Counted from the first letter of the stretch, positions 46,691 to 56,720 are shown. The stretch: DNA of 64,000 bases from Prochilodus magdalenae (GCA_024036415.1 JAMWET010003391.1:112001-176000); one strand, 5' to 3'. The notes: generated by a model not told the origin, from the letters alone. Translations and numbers: made by a program.

Positions 46691-47099
46691 CAGTTTAAAC
46701 AGATCAAGTTCAAGTGACTGGCGTCTGTAAAAAAGAACAATCAGTCATGTGGCACACTTGCCCGGAGATAACTAGTTACAACTGCTGACAGGTACATCAA
46801 TGTCAGCATCACAGGAGCGACACCAAAGCTTCAATGTCAGCTGAGCTCATCACCCAGACTGTGTTCCGGCACGCAGTAATAATTGTCAACTCAAATTGAC
46901 ATCAAAGCCACATGAATTCTAATCCAGCTGGAAGTGTTCTAAATCGGTACTAAAAATTTCAGATTCAGTGTGTGTTTGCTGTTCACACTGCCACACGAAT
47001 ATCTGATATCAGTATCACATATAAAGGAAAAGATTGGGTTTGGCCCACTAGCCTTGACTAGCTACAGTATGTCAACCATAACGGTTTATTATAATTATC
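46691..47099. other. Unassigned
   Basis: No feature recognised beyond short repeats of AATATCTGA-type words. Confidence 0.4.
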
Positions 47100-47290
47100 A
47101 GCTCATCAGACAAGAAATTAGTTACCTTGCGTGTTTAAGGTGATAGTAACTTCAGGCTTGAGGGTGATCAGTCTGTCAGTTCCTGAAGGTTGTGTGATGG
47201 GATTCATTGTTTGGGTGGTGTAGTACAGTGAATGTCTCATTTCATGTTTGGAAAATAGGTCCAAAGCTGAGGCTGATGATTGGCTTAACC

Positions 47291-47344
<54 letters not shown>

Positions 47345-47560
47345 GGAGTGAATGCATGTGGGCGTGGCCAAAGACCATAGTGTGAAGGAAGTAGCTGAAT
47401 CTGCAGGTGTATGAAAGCGTACACTCATGGAGGTCTACCTAGTGGCTAAAATCCCAGTCTACAGGGAATTCCAGTCTACAATTCTCCTCGGAATTGTGCC
47501 AGGAAGGGCATCCACCAAATCTGGCCCAACTGTGCACTTCTTTGACGGAGGAGTGTCTTA
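47100..47560 (+). mobile_element. Tc1-like lineage C, disrupted copy
   Basis: Runs from CTCATCAGACAAGAAATTAG through GTGATGGGATTCATTGTTTG to GTGGCCAAAGACCATAGTGT (start of coding) and ends with GGCATCCACCAAATCTGGCC and CCAACTGTGC. A TATC microsatellite splits the 5' region at 47287-47344. The helix-turn-helix frame has a TGA where the copy at 11904 has TGG (GTATGAAAGCG). The 5' half is fused directly to the 3' half, so the catalytic core is deleted. Lineage B sequence follows immediately. Confidence 0.75.
47287..47344. repeat. (TATC)n microsatellite
   Basis: About 14 uninterrupted TATC units inside a Tc1-like fragment. Confidence 0.97.
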
Positions 47561-47562
47561 AC

Positions 47563-47733
47563 ATTATGCCAAACACCATACTGAGAGACACTACTTCTGT
47601 ATGTGTAGCCCAATATATATGGTCCATATCAGTGTAAATGTATCATTATGTATTGATCCTGGTGACCTTTATCCTCCTTCCCAACAGCACTGCAATCCCA
47701 CACCTCCTTCTGGCTGCAGCTATTTATCTCTAT
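47563..47733 (+). mobile_element. Tc1-like lineage B, 3' end fragment
   Basis: ACCATACTGAGAGACACTAC, CTGTATGTGTAGCCCAATAT, CCTGGTGACCTTTATCCTCC, CAACAGCACTGCAATCCCAC and CTCCTTCTGGCTGCAGCTAT match the complement of 10040-10190. It is joined head-on to a lineage C fragment, which suggests nested insertion or recombination. Confidence 0.75.
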
Positions 47734-48986
47734 TCTCTTTCCTCTATATTGCAGGAATTCATATGCCCACAGATGAGCCTTTTCAGACATGAACACCGTG
47801 GACGAAACCGACGAACCACTGACCTTGTTAATATTACAGGACTGATGCTGTGAACCAAATTAGCATGAAATATAGCCTGCCCTTGACTGCAGGACGAACA
47901 TCTGACGCTATAATCAGTGTAACATGTCGGATGAGCTGGAGAGGAAAGGAAGGTCGCTCATCATGACATGCCTATCATTACCGTACACACACAAACGCTC
48001 AGGACTTACAGCTGTCTTGGTGTGTTTAGGTGGAGACACGCGAGATGGCCTCATCTCTCTGGAGCTCCAGACGAAAGACACTCCCATCTGCTGCGGCTGG
48101 ATTACTGATAGTGTTAAAAGGTGCTGGTTTTTGACTTGTGCTGACAGACTAATTGAATGGTGTGATGTTGACCTTTGCTCGGATTCAGCCAGCATGAACG
48201 TTTATGGATCATTTCCGGTGGGTTTCTCATGGTTAAGCCACAGATCGTTCAATAAACTGCAGTCCTGGCCGCTTTCCAGCTCGTATGAATTAAACATCTG
48301 TCCTTCCAAAACCTGCAGTCGACGAGATAATTATGTGATTTTAGAGCTTGTGCATGGAAGGAGTGGAACGTAGGAGGGTTAGGAGTCAATACACAAACCA
48401 CATATGCCCAGGAATTCTTCTCAGGCGAGAGGAAGTTCACCGATAGGTTGATTGACCAGCGGATTATTTGCGGGAACAGAGGGGAAAAAGCACCGTTTGG
48501 ATCTATGGCATAAGTGAGACTGACATGTTGTTGGAAAACCTTTCTGTCCCATTTGCAGCATATGTTTTGTAATATCTTAAAGTAAGCACGTCAAGGAGAG
48601 GAATTTCGGCTCTGGTTTTTTATTCCCTCTGCAAATTCGAGATTGGGTCTCATGACAGGATGATCAGATCTATGAATTAAGCCAATTACGTCTGCACAAG
48701 TGAGGAAGAAAGAAAGAAGGCAGCCATTCCTCATCTACAGATCAAAAAGCAACATAAATAAAGAGACATGAAAGAAACGTTCCGGTAATCATCAACAGAA
48801 GAGACAAATCTCTGCCCCTGTTTGAGCGTGTGCAAACAAGAACGACTGGATGATAAATTTGCGGCTTGCCTTTGCTGTGTTACCGTGGTTTCCGTGAAGT
48901 AGGAAGCCACATGGGATACCGGAAGGTCTAGCAATGAAAATGATATAAAGTAAAGTAATCCTGTTTGGACATTCAGCTATTGTACA
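47734..48986. other. Unique DNA, no gene recognised
   Basis: A plus-strand open frame at 47924-48373 (149 codons) has no recognised domain, and a competing frame exists on the opposite strand. Non-repetitive; possibly conserved non-coding. Confidence 0.3.
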
Positions 48987-49492
48987 TTAAAGGAGCAATA
49001 TGTAAAATGTCAAAACTCATCAAATTCATAGTTTGGACACTAGGGGGCAAGATATCACCAAAATGTTGTGGTGTCCCTTCACCTTAATTTTGGCATTAAG
49101 AGCTGTTTGCTTACGAGTCTAGAATAAACATTGCAAGTATCAGTCCTTAGTTTGCTGCTGAACGTGGTTTCTTGTTGAGGTCGAACCAAGAGCAGGACCT
49201 TCAAAATGACTGACCAGAGGTTGGAATACGCTATCAGGGCGGCAGTGCTAATTCTTCGTCTTCTCATGTTGGACTGATGACTCTACAGTGACTCTTAACT
49301 AGCGCCTTTTGAGGTACACAGTAAGACACGACAGGCCGGGGTTAGCATGTCAACTACAACTGATATCTCTGTAGCGCAATATATAGACGTGTTTGACACA
49401 CCATCAAATCTGTTACTCCTTCACATTTTGCCAGTAATTCTAATCAATTAAGGATTTCCCAACACTAAACATTATACATATGGCTCCTTTAA
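48987..49492 (-). mobile_element. TTAA-flanked MITE, family 2, copy 1
   Basis: Left end TTAAAGGAGCAATATGTAAA, right end ATACATATGGCTCCTTTAA; both flanks are TTAA. Length 506 bp. The interior in reverse orientation matches the copy at 62346: TTTGATGGTGTGTCAAA, GAGATATCAGTTGTAGTTGA and CAGTCCAACATGAGA. A CACTAGGGGGCAAGATAT segment lies near the left end. No transposase frame. Confidence 0.85.
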
Positions 49493-49824
49493 TTCTTAAT
49501 ATTCATTATAAAATATAACAAACCTCTGCCTTTTCCAATTGAGCATCCAACTGGTGCAAGCAATCATTTGGCTGGCTTACTAATCTTACCAAAATAGCTA
49601 CCATGCTTCTGAACTGTCTGTTTATTTGGTTTTATCAACACAGCAGCTCTTTATTTATTTATTAGCTCTTATTTTAACTGTTGCTTATCATTTTATCATT
49701 TCTATCAAATGTGCCAGTTGCATTGAGGTTAAAGAATTATTCAGACACTCTTGCTTTTGTTATTTAATATACTTGGAGAGCAGGTATCAACATCAAACTT
49801 ACACAATCTTTGTTGATTTTGTGC

Positions 49825-49828
<4 letters not shown>
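49493..49828. other. Unassigned
   Basis: AT-rich; nothing recognised. Confidence 0.45.

Positions 49829-49855
<27 letters not shown>
49829..49855. repeat. (AT)n microsatellite hosting a Tc1 insertion
   Basis: TA repeats directly precede the Tc1 terminus and resume after it at 50323-50342, so the transposon inserted into a TA microsatellite. Confidence 0.9.
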
Positions 49856-50320
49856 CAGGGGTTGGACAATGAAACTGAAACACCACATTGCACCAGTAAG
49901 AGCAGAGTGTGAAGGTTCAGTTAGCAGGTAAGAGCACAGTTCTGCTCAAAATACTGCAATGCACACATCATTATGGGTGACATACCAGAGTTCAAAAGAG
50001 GACAGATTGTTGGTGCACGTCTTGCTGGCGCATCTGTGACCAAGACAGCAAGTCTTTGTGATGTATCAAGAGCCACGGTATCCAGGGTAATGTCAGCATA
50101 CCACCAAGAAGGACCAACCTCCACCAGCATCACGTAGTGACCTGGCCACTATCCTGCAAGAAGAATGGCTTAAAATCCCTCTGACCACTGTGCAGGACGC
50201 AGTATATGTCATTCCCAAGACGAACTGACGCTGTATTGGCCGCAAAAGGAGGCCCTACACCATACTAATAAATGATTGTGGTCTAAAACCAGGTGTTTCA
50301 GTTTCATTGTCCAACCCCTG
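49856..50320 (+). mobile_element. Tc1-like lineage A deletion derivative, copy 3
   Basis: Terminal CAGGGGTTGGACAATGAAAC and matching right end, 465 bp. It shares the central deletion with copies 1 and 2 and has a second ~70-bp loss between the left terminus and the CACATTGCACCAGTAAG block. Flanked by TA-rich sequence on both sides. Confidence 0.93.
49973..50137 (+). pseudogene. Tc1 transposase N-terminal remnant (54 codons), copy 3
   Basis: ATG 49973 to TAG 50135-50137. It encodes MGDIPEFKRGQIVGARLAGA followed by the helix-turn-helix VTKTASLCDVSRATVSRV and the tail MSAYHQEGPTSTSIT. Arg is replaced by Pro (GAA GGA CCA) relative to the other copies. Beyond the stop, the C-terminal portion EEWLKIPLTTVQDAVYVIP lies in the original frame, and after a one-base slip FPRRTDAVLAAKGGPTPY ends with a TAA, the expected C terminus of a Tc1 transposase. 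So N- and C-terminal ends survive, and the DDE core was removed in the ancestor of all three copies. Confidence 0.87.
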
Positions 50321-50366
50321 TGTATATATATATATATATATATGATGTGTATGTATGTATGTATAT
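50321..50366. repeat. TA and GTAT simple repeats
   Basis: TATATATATA tract followed by GTATGTATGTATGTATATGT. Confidence 0.9.
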
Positions 50367-51023
50367 GTGTGTGGCTAAAATAAAGCTAAATATGGAATAT
50401 TAATTCCCTATTAAGAATAAGAAATAAACAGTGCTCGTGTTGTTCTTGTGTAAACTGCACCTTGGTATTGTTTGGGTAGATTTAATAGTGAATTTTAATG
50501 GTGATGGTAAAGGTGCTTCACACGATTACCAGAGTCAACATTTACAAACAGCACTCAAATGGGCAAAGGCATACAACACCATCAGTCGGCCCGCTGTGCA
50601 CCAAGCAGGAAATAAGAGTGTCTGTTAAATGCATTAAATATAAATATGAGGCAATAGTACCACTGACTGTGTCACCAGGCTGCCCTAATTAAAATGAATG
50701 ATACTTTTATGGACACTACTTTCCATAATTTTGTGCAAACAACAAGGAGGTGGCATGAAAAAGCATGACCATATAATTGGAACTAGTAGCTACCATAAGC
50801 AATCGAACAATAAGCTCACGGTAAGCTCAGACTAGCAGCTAGTGATTTCTGTTATGCTGGTTATTAATAGAGTTTGAATTCTTTACACGCTAGGTTTTAT
50901 ATCACTTAATATCAGATTAATATCACAATTTCTCCCAATAGACTCATTTAGGTTATTAAAATATCCTTATTATGAATTTAATCCTAGTAACATTTTCTTA
51001 TGAGGATTTAGTTTTAATATGAG
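50367..51023. other. Unassigned; SINE tail trace at about 50609-50645
   Basis: AATAAGAGTGTCTGTTAAAT followed by GCATTAAATATAAAT resembles the L2-like SINE tail seen at 11720-11761. Nothing else recognised. Confidence 0.45.
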
Positions 51024-51217
51024 GCGGAAGCCAGCTTCCTATTGGCCAGTTCCTTATTAGTTTTTTTTTCTTTTTTCTTTTTTTATTTATTCCTCCTTAA
51101 ATGGTGCAGCAGTTATTGATACACAACCTAAGGTGCACACATGTAACTGTTGCACCATTTGAGGTGGAACTGAAAAATCTAACCCAGAGGCAGGCGGATA
51201 GGAAGCTGGCTTCAGCT
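51024..51217. repeat. Short inverted repeat, ~20-bp arms
   Basis: GCGGAAGCCAGCTTCCTAT (51025) is the complement of ATAGGAAGCTGGCTTCAGC (51199) apart from small differences, about 155 bp apart. The centre has a T-rich tract and TGCACCATTTGAGGTGGAAC. Possibly a MITE. Confidence 0.65.
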
Positions 51218-52267
51218 TTGTAGTTTTAATGCTGGTAGTATTTTTGAGTAAGATCATGTAAGCCATCAAAATATGCTATCTAGTGTTATGTGGGGAAGTA
51301 ACTCTAAATATGTGCCACGGTTTGACATTTCAACAAGTTAGCACAATTGGTCACAACACCGAAGGGCTACCCTGATTCAGACTGCACTGCTTTAGACTTA
51401 CGGAACGTTGTAACTGTCAGCGTTACATGCAGTTATTATATACTGTGGCATCAGCATGGCATGTTAATGTAGTCGGGTTATTAAAAAAAACAGGTTAGGC
51501 TTATGCTGTGATGTTCTAAGTTTGTTTAGACAGTGACGTTGACTTTGAAGGGCCCCGAATGCAGGTAGGATGGAGGGAGGGGTTTGCTTAGGGTGAAAAA
51601 AAGGAAAAGAGGTTTTACCTTTAAGCTAAGTAAACGATGTTTCTAGCTTCTGGCTAAGCGAGGCTCTGAGGCTTTGGAACTCGCCAGATAGAGAGCATAT
51701 ATCAGTTCGCTGCCTTGAAAAGGTCAGCGTCCTGCTGACTGTTTGTCATTGCTTGTACCCCCTTGGACCACCCAGATTATTGTTCTGCATACAAGATCTA
51801 ACTCGTTTTTAATCTCCTCAAACACATTGCAAATGCACACAGACTTTTATTTTGGAAAATAAACTGAGACAAATATTACTAACAACTGTGAAAAAAAAGG
51901 CCAAGCCTGATATACAACACATTTTTGGAGAATGTTGTTGTTGACGCTGTGCTGGATGAAAATTATTTACTACACTAATTTAAAACGGATAACGAACAAA
52001 ATATAAATACGTTAATCAGACTCGGAGTGGAAAATGAGCAATTAAACTGGCATTTTGTTTAATACTTTGCTCAAACACCGGTGGGCCACCCAGAAAACAC
52101 GGAGCAGAGCGCCAGTGGACCGTCAGCTTTGCCTTCAGTGGCCCCACAGTGGCCCCCTACCCTCTTGCTATCAGGGTCTGGAGGAGAAAGCCCATTGTTC
52201 TGTGGAGTGTATTGAAGAGATCACTTATGAAACATTCACTCTCATCTCTCTAATCTTAAACCACTTA
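51218..52267. other. Unassigned
   Basis: No feature recognised. Confidence 0.45.
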
Positions 52268-52368
52268 ATCCTTCGGGATCACATCAGGTGCTGGAGCCTA
52301 TCCCAGCATACAATGGGCGGAAGCCAGGAAACACCCTGGACAGGCTGCCAGTCCGTCGCAGTCTCATA
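52268..52368 (+). mobile_element. Dispersed vertebrate repeat fragment
   Basis: GGTGCTGGAGCCTATCCCAG, GGAAACACCCTGGACAGG and CTGCCAGTCCGTCGCAG is a phrase that recurs in fish genomes as part of an interspersed element (possibly LINE-derived). Class uncertain. Confidence 0.4.
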
Positions 52369-52599
52369 GTGGTGTATAGCCGTTCTTAGTTGGTGGAGCA
52401 ATTTGTCTGGTTAATTTGGATAACAAATCCCTAATGATAAATAGTGACACAGCCGTCCGTCATGATCAGTATACAATATATGATAGTATGTATTCTATTA
52501 AACTGGGTTATTAGGCTTAGTACAGTGAGTCCACACTAGAACATCTTACCCTTTCAGCCAGCACACAGAATGATGCTAAAATGGATAAATACTCAGAGG

Positions 52600-53301
52600 T
52601 AGTGTTGCCACCCGTCCCGTGAATACGGAATCGTCCTTTATTTGGCAATTAAATGTTGCGTCCTGTATTAAACCAATACGGGATGCGATTTGTTCTGTAT
52701 TTCCATAAATGTCCGTAAATTTGTTCCGTATTTGCGTAAATGTTCGCAATTTTGTTCCGTATTTCTGTCAATGTTTGCAATTTTGTTCCGTATTTCAGTA
52801 AATGTTTGCAATTTTGTTCCGTATTTCCGTAAATGTTTGCAATTTTGTTCTGTATTTCCATAAATGTTTGAAAATTTGTTACATATTTCCGTAAATGTTC
52901 GCAAATTTGTTCCGTATTTCCGTAAATGTTCGCAATTTTGTTCTGTATTTCTGTAAATGTTTGCAAATTTGTTCTGAATTTCCGTAAATGTTTGCAAATT
53001 TGTTCCATATTTCCGTAAATGTTTGCAAATTTGTTCCGAATTTTCGTAAATGTTTGCAAATTTGTTACATATTTCCGTAAATGTTTGCAAATTTGTTCCG
53101 AATTTTCGTAAATGTTTGCAAATTTGTTCCGTATTTCCGTAAATGTCCAATATACATGTGTGTCACACCCAATATTGATTACACTCCACCCACCCCAACC
53201 CCGGAAATAAGATCAATACGGGACGTGATTTCGAACACATCACTCACACATGACCACACCCCCCCGTCCTTTATTTTCATTTCTGAAAGGTGGCAACCCT
53301 A
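52600..53301. mobile_element. hAT-like non-autonomous element with internal satellite
   Basis: Ends TAGTGTTGCCACC (52600) and GGTGGCAACCCTA (to 53301) are 13-bp inverted repeats with one mismatch and fit the hAT terminal pattern YARNG. The 8-bp direct repeat CTCAGAGG flanks both sides (52592-52599, 53302-53309), the hAT target-duplication length. Near the ends are CCGTCCTTTATTT-like words. The interior is mostly a 31-bp tandem array. No transposase. Confidence 0.88.
52683..53148. repeat. 31-bp tandem array inside the hAT-like element (about 15 copies)
   Basis: Units TTTGTTCCGTATTTCCGTAA plus ATGTTTGCAAA recur every 31 bp, with variants TTACATATTTCC and TTCCGAATTTTCG. The seed appears to be the element's own CGATTTGTTCTGTATTTCC sequence at its left edge. 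Minus-strand frames of up to 160 codons are artefacts. Confidence 0.96.
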
Positions 53302-53429
53302 CTCAGAGGTAAACATTCAAGCAAAGCTTACACCCCTCTCATTTCAGAACTTACAGAGATACTTCATCTCATTTGTACTGTGTTTACTCATAACGTCACA
53401 TACATGTTCCCTGGGGAAATGAATCTAGC

Positions 53430-53600
53430 TCGAGTGGTGCAAGCTAGTGATTAGGGTACCAGCTATGTGATCGAAGTATCGCTGAAGTGATTCCCTAAAC
53501 AGACAGCACATGGCTGAAGTGTTCCTGAGCAAGCCACCTAAACCCCAGCTACTCCCTAGGTGCTGTGTAGTTCGAATATATAACAGTTCTAAATTCTAGC
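53430..53600 (+). mobile_element. tRNA-derived SINE, second family, degenerate copy
   Basis: GTGATTAGGGTACCAGCTAT, GCTGAAGTGTTCCTGAGCAA, CCACCTAAACCCCAGC, CTCCCTAGGTGCTGTG and the end CAGTTCTAAATTCTAGC align with the SINE at 16150-16445. Confidence 0.6.
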
Positions 53601-53689
53601 TCATGCTAAAATTGCTAACAACAAGTGTAAGCAACCTACAGTTGCGGAGGTTACTCCTTCTCCAGTGCTGTAAATTTAAATTCCCATTC

Positions 53690-54014
53690 ACTGTAAGACT
53701 GTCTTGCATCCTTTCATCTCTTTAAACTCTCGCCAGGAGATTTACTCTGGTATCTGGTGCTTGTTCACTACCTCCCTTTTTCTCTTCCCCGCTTTCTCCA
53801 AAGGTTGTCTTCCATCCCTTCATGGCCTCTTCCATGATGTCCATGCTGGGAATACCAAACTAGCTTGTTCGTATAGTTAGCTGGCCTGCCGTAGTTGTTG
53901 GTTTGGTGGTGCAGTTCTCGCAAGAGGTCTTGTGTATGCTTCTCCAAAGCTATGTGACGCTGTAGCTGGTCCTCCAAGTCTGGAATGGCAATGACAGAGA
54001 CACCACTCTCCCTA
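53690..54014 (-). repeat. Local segmental repeat, copy a
   Basis: Shares with copies b-d the words GTCTTGCATCCTTTC, TTTACTCTGGTAT, CTTTCTCCAAAGG, CCATGCTGGGAATACCAAAC, CAAAGCTATGTGACGCTGTA and GGCAATGACAGAGACACCAC. On the minus strand the shared frame reads SGVSVIAIPDLEDQLQRHIA, then LEKHTQDLLRELHH, a heptad-like helical stretch. Family not recognised. Confidence 0.7.
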
Positions 54015-54016
54015 CT

Positions 54017-54180
54017 AGTCAAGTCAAGTCAAGTGGCTTTTATTGTCGTGTCAGCTCTGTACAAATACACAGTGAAATGAAATTACGTTACTAGAACAAA
54101 AAACAATACAGAACAGGACAGACTACAGAAAGTGCAACATGCAAGACAATAAATACAATAAATAAGTCTCAGTTCTGAGT
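54017..54180 (-). mobile_element. LINE-like 3' tail fragment (minus strand)
   Basis: GTCAAGTCAAGTCAAGTGGC, TTTTATTGTCGTGTCAG, ACAAATACACAGTGAAATGA and GACAATAAATACAATAAATA represent a reverse-oriented LINE terminus. It interrupts the segmental repeat right after copy a. Confidence 0.65.
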
Positions 54181-54355
54181 AGTGGTAATGAGTGTAAGGT
54201 GCATGTAAATTTAACATGCTATAACGTATATGCAGACAGCATACATCTCACATGAAACATGAATCACAGCACTGAGGTAGTAAAGTGTGGAATGCCAAAA
54301 CCCACCCCCTAGTTCCAACCAACTTAGCTATATTCCTTGGAAGAAAAACTCCTTT

Positions 54356-54384
54356 AGGCGTGGGTTCGAATCCCACCGCTGCCA
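54356..54384 (+). other. tRNA-Leu 3'-half sequence or retroelement primer-binding site
   Basis: GGCGTGGGTTCGAATCCCAC followed by CGCTGCCA is the T-arm and 3' acceptor half of a vertebrate tRNA-Leu of the AAG type as I remember it. The 5' half is absent, so this is not a tRNA gene. On the minus strand, the complement TGGCAGCGGTGGGATTCG is what an LTR retroelement primed by tRNA-Leu would carry just after its 5' LTR. Confidence 0.75.
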
Positions 54385-54860
54385 ACATTTGTGATAAAGC
54401 GTTGTAAGGCTGAAAAGGTGCAGTGAAAGAGCCAGACCCGGGAAAAGGCACGGGTCCTGGGACTCTCTAAAGACACACGCCCAGGACACACTGCATGCGG
54501 GGTAGAAGTGGCGTTTATTGGCCCAAGCAACCACAGATCTCACCATTACTGTCCGGAGAAGCAGCTGCATCAGACGGGAGGCTAGGCTACAACTAGCTCC
54601 TTCGTCCCGCGCAGAGAGCTACAGCTCAGCGCGCATGCGCAATAGTCAAGTGCACGTATTCAACCGTTACAGCCTGTCTCTCTATCGGACAGGATGTCGC
54701 GGTAGGGGGCGCCCTTTATGGGTAGTGTCGGGCAAGTAGCCATGAGGCCTGGAAAAAGAACGGTTTCCACAAGAGTCCGTTTCCCTTCACCCTTATTTAC
54801 ACACCAACGAAGATAATTTACATATTTACAAGTAGCCATGTTGCTCTAGAGCTGGTCTCT
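54385..54860 (-). mobile_element. Possible LTR, minus orientation
   Basis: On the minus strand this lies just upstream of the primer-binding-site-like sequence. It includes TTGGGCCAATAAACGCC (polyadenylation-like) and GGTGTGTAAATAAGGGTG. Part of it (54700-54830) is related to 20440-20620. No TG...CA ends are clear, no second LTR and no gag or pol remain, so this is tentative. Confidence 0.4.
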
Positions 54861-55189
54861 GTCTTGATAAGAACTCTCTCTCTCCCCCAGTACCCCCAAT
54901 GGCACCACATATGAGCAGGTTGCCCCACCCCTGGGCTAAACCATTAGTGGATTGAGGTGATACTGGAAGCTCACAACCTCAGTCTGCTCTTTTTCACTCC
55001 TGGTCTGTTCTCCCCTCCTCTTCTACAGAGGTTGGACTCACCCAGGTAGGTAAAGCTAAGGTGAACCCTACACTTGCCTTTTGACCCATATCCATACAGC
55101 TGAGCAGTGTACAGGTAAGTATACATAATCTTTAGGTATTCTGTGATGTGTGCAATGCCTCACATCATCACAGGCTCATTCACTCTCTT
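54861..55189. other. Unassigned
   Basis: Pyrimidine-rich in parts; no feature recognised. Confidence 0.4.
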
Positions 55190-55560
55190 TTTCTTTTTCT
55201 AGCTTTTTTCCAACACAGCCATTTACTCAGCCTCTCCCATGACATCCGTGCTGGGAATACCAAACTAGCATGTTCCTATAGCTAGCTGACGAGCCATAGT
55301 TGTTGGTGCGTGATGTGGTTGTGCAGTTCCTGTGAGAGCTGTGGTGTACACTTCTTCAAAGCTATGTGACGCTGTAGCTCATGCTCCGGGTCCAGAATGA
55401 CAATGACAGAGACGCCATTCTCCCTATTATAATTTAGTGTACCATCAGAATGACATTGACGCTGATACGTTTGCATAGTTTGTGAGTAGGGATTTACTCT
55501 GTCCACCTCTGTAAAAGCAATGATGAGGTTGCTGTTAGACATCTGGAAAAACTACAAAAC
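55190..55560 (-). repeat. Local segmental repeat, copy b
   Basis: Has the best preserved minus-strand frame of the set (55282-55542): MSNSNLIIAFTEVDRVNPYS, QTMQTYQRQCHSDGTLNYNR, then ENGVSVIVILDPEHELQRHI. Copies c and d repeat it with stops and slips. The conserved wording suggests a coding origin, but no known domain is recognised. The short ATG-to-stop length (about 87 codons) and lack of splice evidence leave its status open. Confidence 0.5.
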
Positions 55561-56160
55561 AGAGTGTACATCCCTAACATCGGTAGCGACAGTCTGCAGT
55601 CGGATTATTTTTCTTTTCCCGTTAGCCATGAGACTCTTTTGCATCCTTTTGATCTCTTTTATCTCTCGTCGTTAAATTTACTCTGGTGTTTTGCTTGTTC
55701 ACTCTCTCCTTTTCCTCTTCCTTGCTTTCTCCGACAAGGTCATCTTCCGTCCCTTCGCAGCCTCTGCCATAATGTCCGTGCTGGGAATAGCTAGCTTGTT
55801 TATATAGCTAGCTGAAGACCCATAGCTGTTGGTGCGTGATGTGGTTGTGCAGTTCTTACGAGAGCGGTGGTGTACACTTCTTCAAAGCTTTGTGACGCTG
55901 TAGCTCAAGCTCCGGGTCCAGAATGACAATGACAGAGACGCCATTCTCCCTATTATAAGTCGGTGTACCATCAGAATGACATTGACGCTGATACGCTTGC
56001 ATAGTTTGCGAGTAGGGATCTACTCTGTCCGCCTCTGTAAAAGCAATGATGAGTTCCCCTAAATCCTTTGGCTATTAGAGGCCTAGCTTTTTGCCCTGAG
56101 ATGCAAAAAAACTGTCAGCCTGAAACGGGACTGAGGTTGCTTTTAGACATCTGGAAAAAC
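55561..56160 (-). repeat. Local segmental repeat, copy c
   Basis: About 600 bp in tandem with copy d: the phrase GAGACTCTTTTGC recurs at 55630 and 56229 (599 bp apart). It contains the same minus-strand segments GVSVIVILDPELELQRH and SDGTPTYNREN, with a stop after CTPPLS. The right end holds GACATCTGGAAAAACTACAG. Confidence 0.75.
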
Positions 56161-56720
56161 TACAGTATACATCCCTAACATCGGTAGCGACAGTCTGCTG
56201 TCTGATTTTTTTTCTTTCCCGTTAGCTATGAGACTCTTTTGCGTCCTTTTGATCTCTTTTATCTCTCGTCGTTAAATTTACTCTGGTGTTTTGCTTTTTC
56301 ACTCTCTCCTTTTCTCTTCCTTGCTTTCTCTGACAAGGTCATCTTCCGTCCCTTCGCAGCCTCTGCCATAATGTCCGTGCTGGGAATAGCTAGCTTGTTT
56401 ATATAGCTAGCTGAAGACCCATAGCTGTTGGTGTGTGATGTGGTGGTGCAGTTCTCAGGATAGGTTTTGTGCATGTTCCCCCAAAGTTACATAACACAGT
56501 AGCAAGCCTTCCAGACCCGGAATGGCAATGACAGAGACACCACTGTCCCTATTATAAGTCAGTGTACCATCAGAATGACTTTGAAGCTGTTATGCTAGCA
56601 TAATGTTGCTTTAAGTAGGGATTTGCAGGACTCTTTCCACCTCTGTAAAGACCATGATGAGTTCCCCTAAACGCTTTGGCTATTAGTGGCCTATTAGCGG
56701 AGGGTCCCGTTGCAGTCGTA
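56161..56720 (-). repeat. Local segmental repeat, copy d
   Basis: Tandem partner of copy c with the same CCCTAACATCGGTAGCGACA start. The minus-strand frame around 56259-56474 includes IMAEAAKGRKMTLSEKARKR, a basic lysine/arginine-rich stretch also encoded at the equivalent place in copies a and c. Beyond 56570 the frame runs on as 111 codons with no recognised domain. Confidence 0.7.

Noticed and set aside
47924..48373. 149-codon plus-strand frame
   Set aside because: No recognisable domain, a comparable frame exists on the opposite strand, and no splice or promoter context is visible; kept only as unique DNA.
52649..53150. Minus-strand frames of 136 and 160 codons
   Set aside because: Product of the 31-bp array inside the hAT-like element.
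54356..54384. Functional tRNA-Leu gene
   Set aside because: Only the 3' half is present; no D-arm, anticodon arm or A-box upstream.
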